Of a stretch of 9,379 bases of DNA, positions 8,101 through 9,379 are shown piece by piece (positions within the stretch are counted from its first letter, which is position 1; each line of letters opens with the position of its first letter). The DNA comes from Rhodoferax sp. (GTDB taxonomy: Bacteria; Pseudomonadota; Gammaproteobacteria; Burkholderiales; Burkholderiaceae_C). The DNA lies in contig JAKFXU010000140.1 of the NCBI GenBank assembly GCA_021731215.1, forward strand, positions 1-9,379, in the 5' to 3' direction. The notes beneath the pieces are model-generated. The model ran no database searches. It was not told the origin of the DNA and saw nothing but the letters and a program-made list of their open reading frames with translations. A program made the position numbers and the translations under genes.

Positions 8101-8695
8101 GCTGACGGCCTGGATTCAAACCATCGCCACCACCCCTTTGCCATTGCCGCAGGCCGCCGGCGCATCTTCCGCTCTTGTTTTGGGCGCTACTCACGCACAC
8201 CAGACGTGGGCTGAAATGGCTTTTACCTTGCCAGTGCGCAAGCTGGGCAGCGTTCAGCTCGACCGGCTGATTCAGCAACACGTCATGGTCGGACAAGCCC
8301 GCGAAGCCCTGCAAGCCCGGCAACTGGAAGGCATGCTCACCGGCTTCATGGACCTGGTGCTGGAGTTTGAGGGCCGCTACTACGTGCTCGATTACAAGTC
8401 CAACAAGCTCCCCGCCTATGGCCCCGCGCACTTGCAGCAGGCCATTCTGGCGCACCGCTACGACGTGCAATACACGCTGTATCTGCTGGCCCTGCATCGC
8501 CTGCTCAAAGCACGGTTACCGGGTTACGACTACGAGCTGCATGTGGGCGGTGCCTTGTACCTGTTCCTGCGTGGCATCGACCAGAGCGGCGCCGGCCTGC
8601 ATGTGGACCGGCCCCCCAAAGCCTTGATCGAAGCGCTGGATGCGGCGTTTTCTGACCAGCACGAGCCAACCGGAACAAGCAGGGCCGCATCATGA
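5105..8695 (+). CDS. recB: Exodeoxyribonuclease V beta subunit RecB
   Basis: RecB is the 3'-to-5' superfamily 1A helicase and the only nuclease of RecBCD; after Chi it also loads RecA. The 1196-residue protein is full length (E. coli 1180). Helicase motifs are in order: Walker A ASAGTGKT (22-29), motif Ia TFTEAATAELR, Walker B LVDEFQDTD with Asp393-Glu394, motif III GDPKQAIYSFRGAD (429-442), motif IV NFRS (462-465), motif V VITLHKAKGL (743-752) and motif VI LLYVALTRA (786-794). The C-terminal nuclease domain has His953 in TLLHDLLE, Asp1083 in GFMDLV, and Asp1096-Tyr-Lys1098 in LDYKSN, matching the E. coli metal site His956, Asp1067, Asp1080 and Lys1082, so nuclease activity is expected. The segment between motifs V and VI is about 20 residues shorter than I recall for E. 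coli. It overlaps recC and recD by ATGA on both sides. Confidence 0.98.
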   Translation: MTGLFKLDPLTMPLKGLQVIEASAGTGKTWTLAALYVRLVLGHVPDSTEINSGLYPPQILVMTFTEAATAELRGRIRERLAQAARYFRHGEQEGFEVDDFLRILRSEINAGQWPACAYRLDMAAQWMDDAAIFTIHGWSSRMLKTHAFDSASLFQQSRVEDSGRLKLTAVQDYWRKWFYPLSNAQLGALQPLGGTPAELFDKLGELWALEDQAPHSFAAPAQTPDVLIRDWEIWQEKRNELESLARPAWTPEIVALVNDAAARKAIKGYRPDWLSGWQTQMAQWAQGGEVKLETLQRFSVSRLLEKGWSQASKHVAFSHIDALHSHQSQEPEVSTLLLAHAAFEIGAAYRQAKAQLAQFDFSDLLQHLYHALQAPDGRLAAAIRQQFPVALVDEFQDTDPWQYGALSKIYGASPSPSNAAQDTGLIMIGDPKQAIYSFRGADLNTYLTARHQAQAIHTLSGNFRSTQGVVEAVNHVFSRATQPFGEVPFERVDACNDKVLPLQVGDHAQTAMTVWHLQHTKTPRKEVLVRQMADLFATQMVGLLNLGAAQPGDMAVLVRGWTEARAIRNALSSRGVRSVYLSERDSVFATPQATDLWRMLRAVANPRATQWVRAALCTQLWGLSWTELEALFQNEQAWDELTERFHGWQTIWQRQGFLPMLHHLLHDQSIPTRLLNQGDGQNNKGERQLTNLLHLGDLLQTASLGLQGEGALIRYLEDQLRRPQASGDMAQLRLESDANLVQVITLHKAKGLQYPLVFLPFVSNYRAEKTDSGKDDALRLAEDIRLLYVALTRAEQALWVGIAHVRGDVDGKTPKVKSAVSSLLGRQAAGDLASCLKGWESEHIVVQAAPEPDDSRYTPEAPHKTWKPALVPQRKLISQWWTASFSALTRDVGQRPVNTVTPDSERDERMGDSQIDSAVITEPDLTAANAPQDTLPLPFNAFKAGSTYGTLLHDLLEWQAQKGWPASQENPAAAIAAQWHGVVNRKAQRLNLEEAQQALLTAWIQTIATTPLPLPQAAGASSALVLGATHAHQTWAEMAFTLPVRKLGSVQLDRLIQQHVMVGQAREALQARQLEGMLTGFMDLVLEFEGRYYVLDYKSNKLPAYGPAHLQQAILAHRYDVQYTLYLLALHRLLKARLPGYDYELHVGGALYLFLRGIDQSGAGLHVDRPPKALIEALDAAFSDQHEPTGTSRAAS
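8681..8684 (+). promoter_or_regulatory. Weak ribosome binding site of recD
   Basis: AGGG lies in the 3' end of recB, 7 bases before ATG 8692. It is a short match, so recD translation probably depends on coupling through the ATGA overlap with the recB stop. Confidence 0.45.
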
Positions 8696-9379
8696 GCGCA
8701 ATAGAAATCGAACCCTCCTCATTGCCGTTGACCGGTCTGGACAAAGCCTTTGCCCAATACTTGCAGCAAGTGCAGCCCAGCAGCGACCCCCAGCACAGCA
8801 CGTTGGCCGCCATGGCCAGCCACCAGTTTGGCCTGGGCCACGCCTGCCTTGATCTGGCGACGCTCGCCCCTGAATTGCGCCAAAGTGCCGCCAGCCTGCC
8901 CTGGATTCAAAGTCAAGACGAAGGCAATAACAGCCCCCTGGTGCTCGACGGCCAGCGCCTGTACCTGCGCCGAAACTGGAACGCCGAGCAAAGCATCCGC
9001 GCCGCCATCACCGCCCGCCTGGCGCAGCCTTGCCCTGTGCCCGAGAACCTGTCGGCGTCGCTGGCCCAGCTTTTTGAGGCCACCGAGGCCACAGGCGCCG
9101 CAAGCGCCAGCCCCGATTGGCAAAAAGTAGCCTGCGCCCTGGCCGCCCGCAAACGCTTCACCCTCATCACCGGCGGCCCCGGCACCGGCAAAACCACCAC
9201 CGTGGTGCGGCTGCTGGCCCTGCTGCAATCCGACCCGGCCCGCCAGCACGCGCCTTTGCGCATGGCGCTGGCCGCACCCACCGGCAAGGCCGCCGCCCGT
9301 CTCGGGGAGTCGATTGCGTCCGCCATTCAAAAGCTGCCCGCCCCCATGCAGCAGCACATCCCCGACAAAGCCGTCACCC
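8692..9379 (+). CDS. recD: Exodeoxyribonuclease V alpha subunit RecD (5' part, cut by window end)
   Basis: RecD is the fast 5'-to-3' superfamily 1B helicase of RecBCD, needed for processive unwinding and for control of nuclease activity before Chi. The frame is open from ATG 8692 to the right edge, giving 229 residues; E. coli RecD has 608, so most of the motor is outside the window. Visible parts are the N-terminal domain that contacts RecC (about 1-130, with conserved GQRLYLRRNW near 94) and the start of the motor: FTLITGGPGTGKTTT with the Walker A lysine at 167, then AAPTGKAAARL (motif Ia). These are the classic RecD signatures. The start overlaps the recB stop by 4 bases. No frameshift or stop is seen in the visible part; the truncation is only the window edge. 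The later helicase motifs cannot be checked here. Confidence 0.96.
   Translation, partial: MSAIEIEPSSLPLTGLDKAFAQYLQQVQPSSDPQHSTLAAMASHQFGLGHACLDLATLAPELRQSAASLPWIQSQDEGNNSPLVLDGQRLYLRRNWNAEQSIRAAITARLAQPCPVPENLSASLAQLFEATEATGAASASPDWQKVACALAARKRFTLITGGPGTGKTTTVVRLLALLQSDPARQHAPLRMALAAPTGKAAARLGESIASAIQKLPAPMQQHIPDKAVT

Noticed and set aside
8719..9357. Minus-strand open frame (212 codons) opposite recD
   Set aside because: The product is Gly/Gln/Ala-rich with no motifs, while the + strand has unmistakable RecD signatures across the same bases.

Overview
The window carries a complete recC and recB, the 5' part of recD, and two upstream genes, all on the + strand. The DNA is GC-rich. The order recC-recB-recD without the ptrA gene that separates recC and recB in Escherichia coli, together with the protein sequences, suggests a betaproteobacterium, most likely Burkholderiales (Comamonadaceae-like). 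That placement rests on recalled family resemblance, not on a search.

Layout: 1-216 has no gene I can support, but it holds a strongly self-complementary element (67-184). 217-648 encodes a small YbjN-type protein with a GTG start. 645-1568 encodes an ADP-ribosylglycohydrolase (DraG/ARH family) with every expected metal-binding residue, and its start overlaps the stop of the YbjN gene by ATGA. After an 81-bp gap come recC (1650-5108), recB (5105-8695) and recD (from 8692, cut off by the window end). The recC/recB and recB/recD junctions are also 4-base ATGA overlaps, so the three subunits should be translationally coupled.

Functionally, RecC, RecB and RecD form the RecBCD helicase-nuclease, which processes double-strand ends for recombination and degrades linear foreign DNA. 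RecB has the helicase motifs and an intact nuclease site. RecD has its Walker A motif. RecC has the conserved core of its family. The upstream pair belongs to unrelated families (protein de-ADP-ribosylation and a YbjN-like fold). Only their position links them to recombination, and I see no direct evidence of shared function.

This is largely an ordinary DNA-repair locus. The points worth a second look are the palindromic element before the first gene, with an anti-Shine-Dalgarno-like loop; substitutions in RecC at positions that read Chi in E. coli; and an unusually short segment between RecB helicase motifs V and VI.
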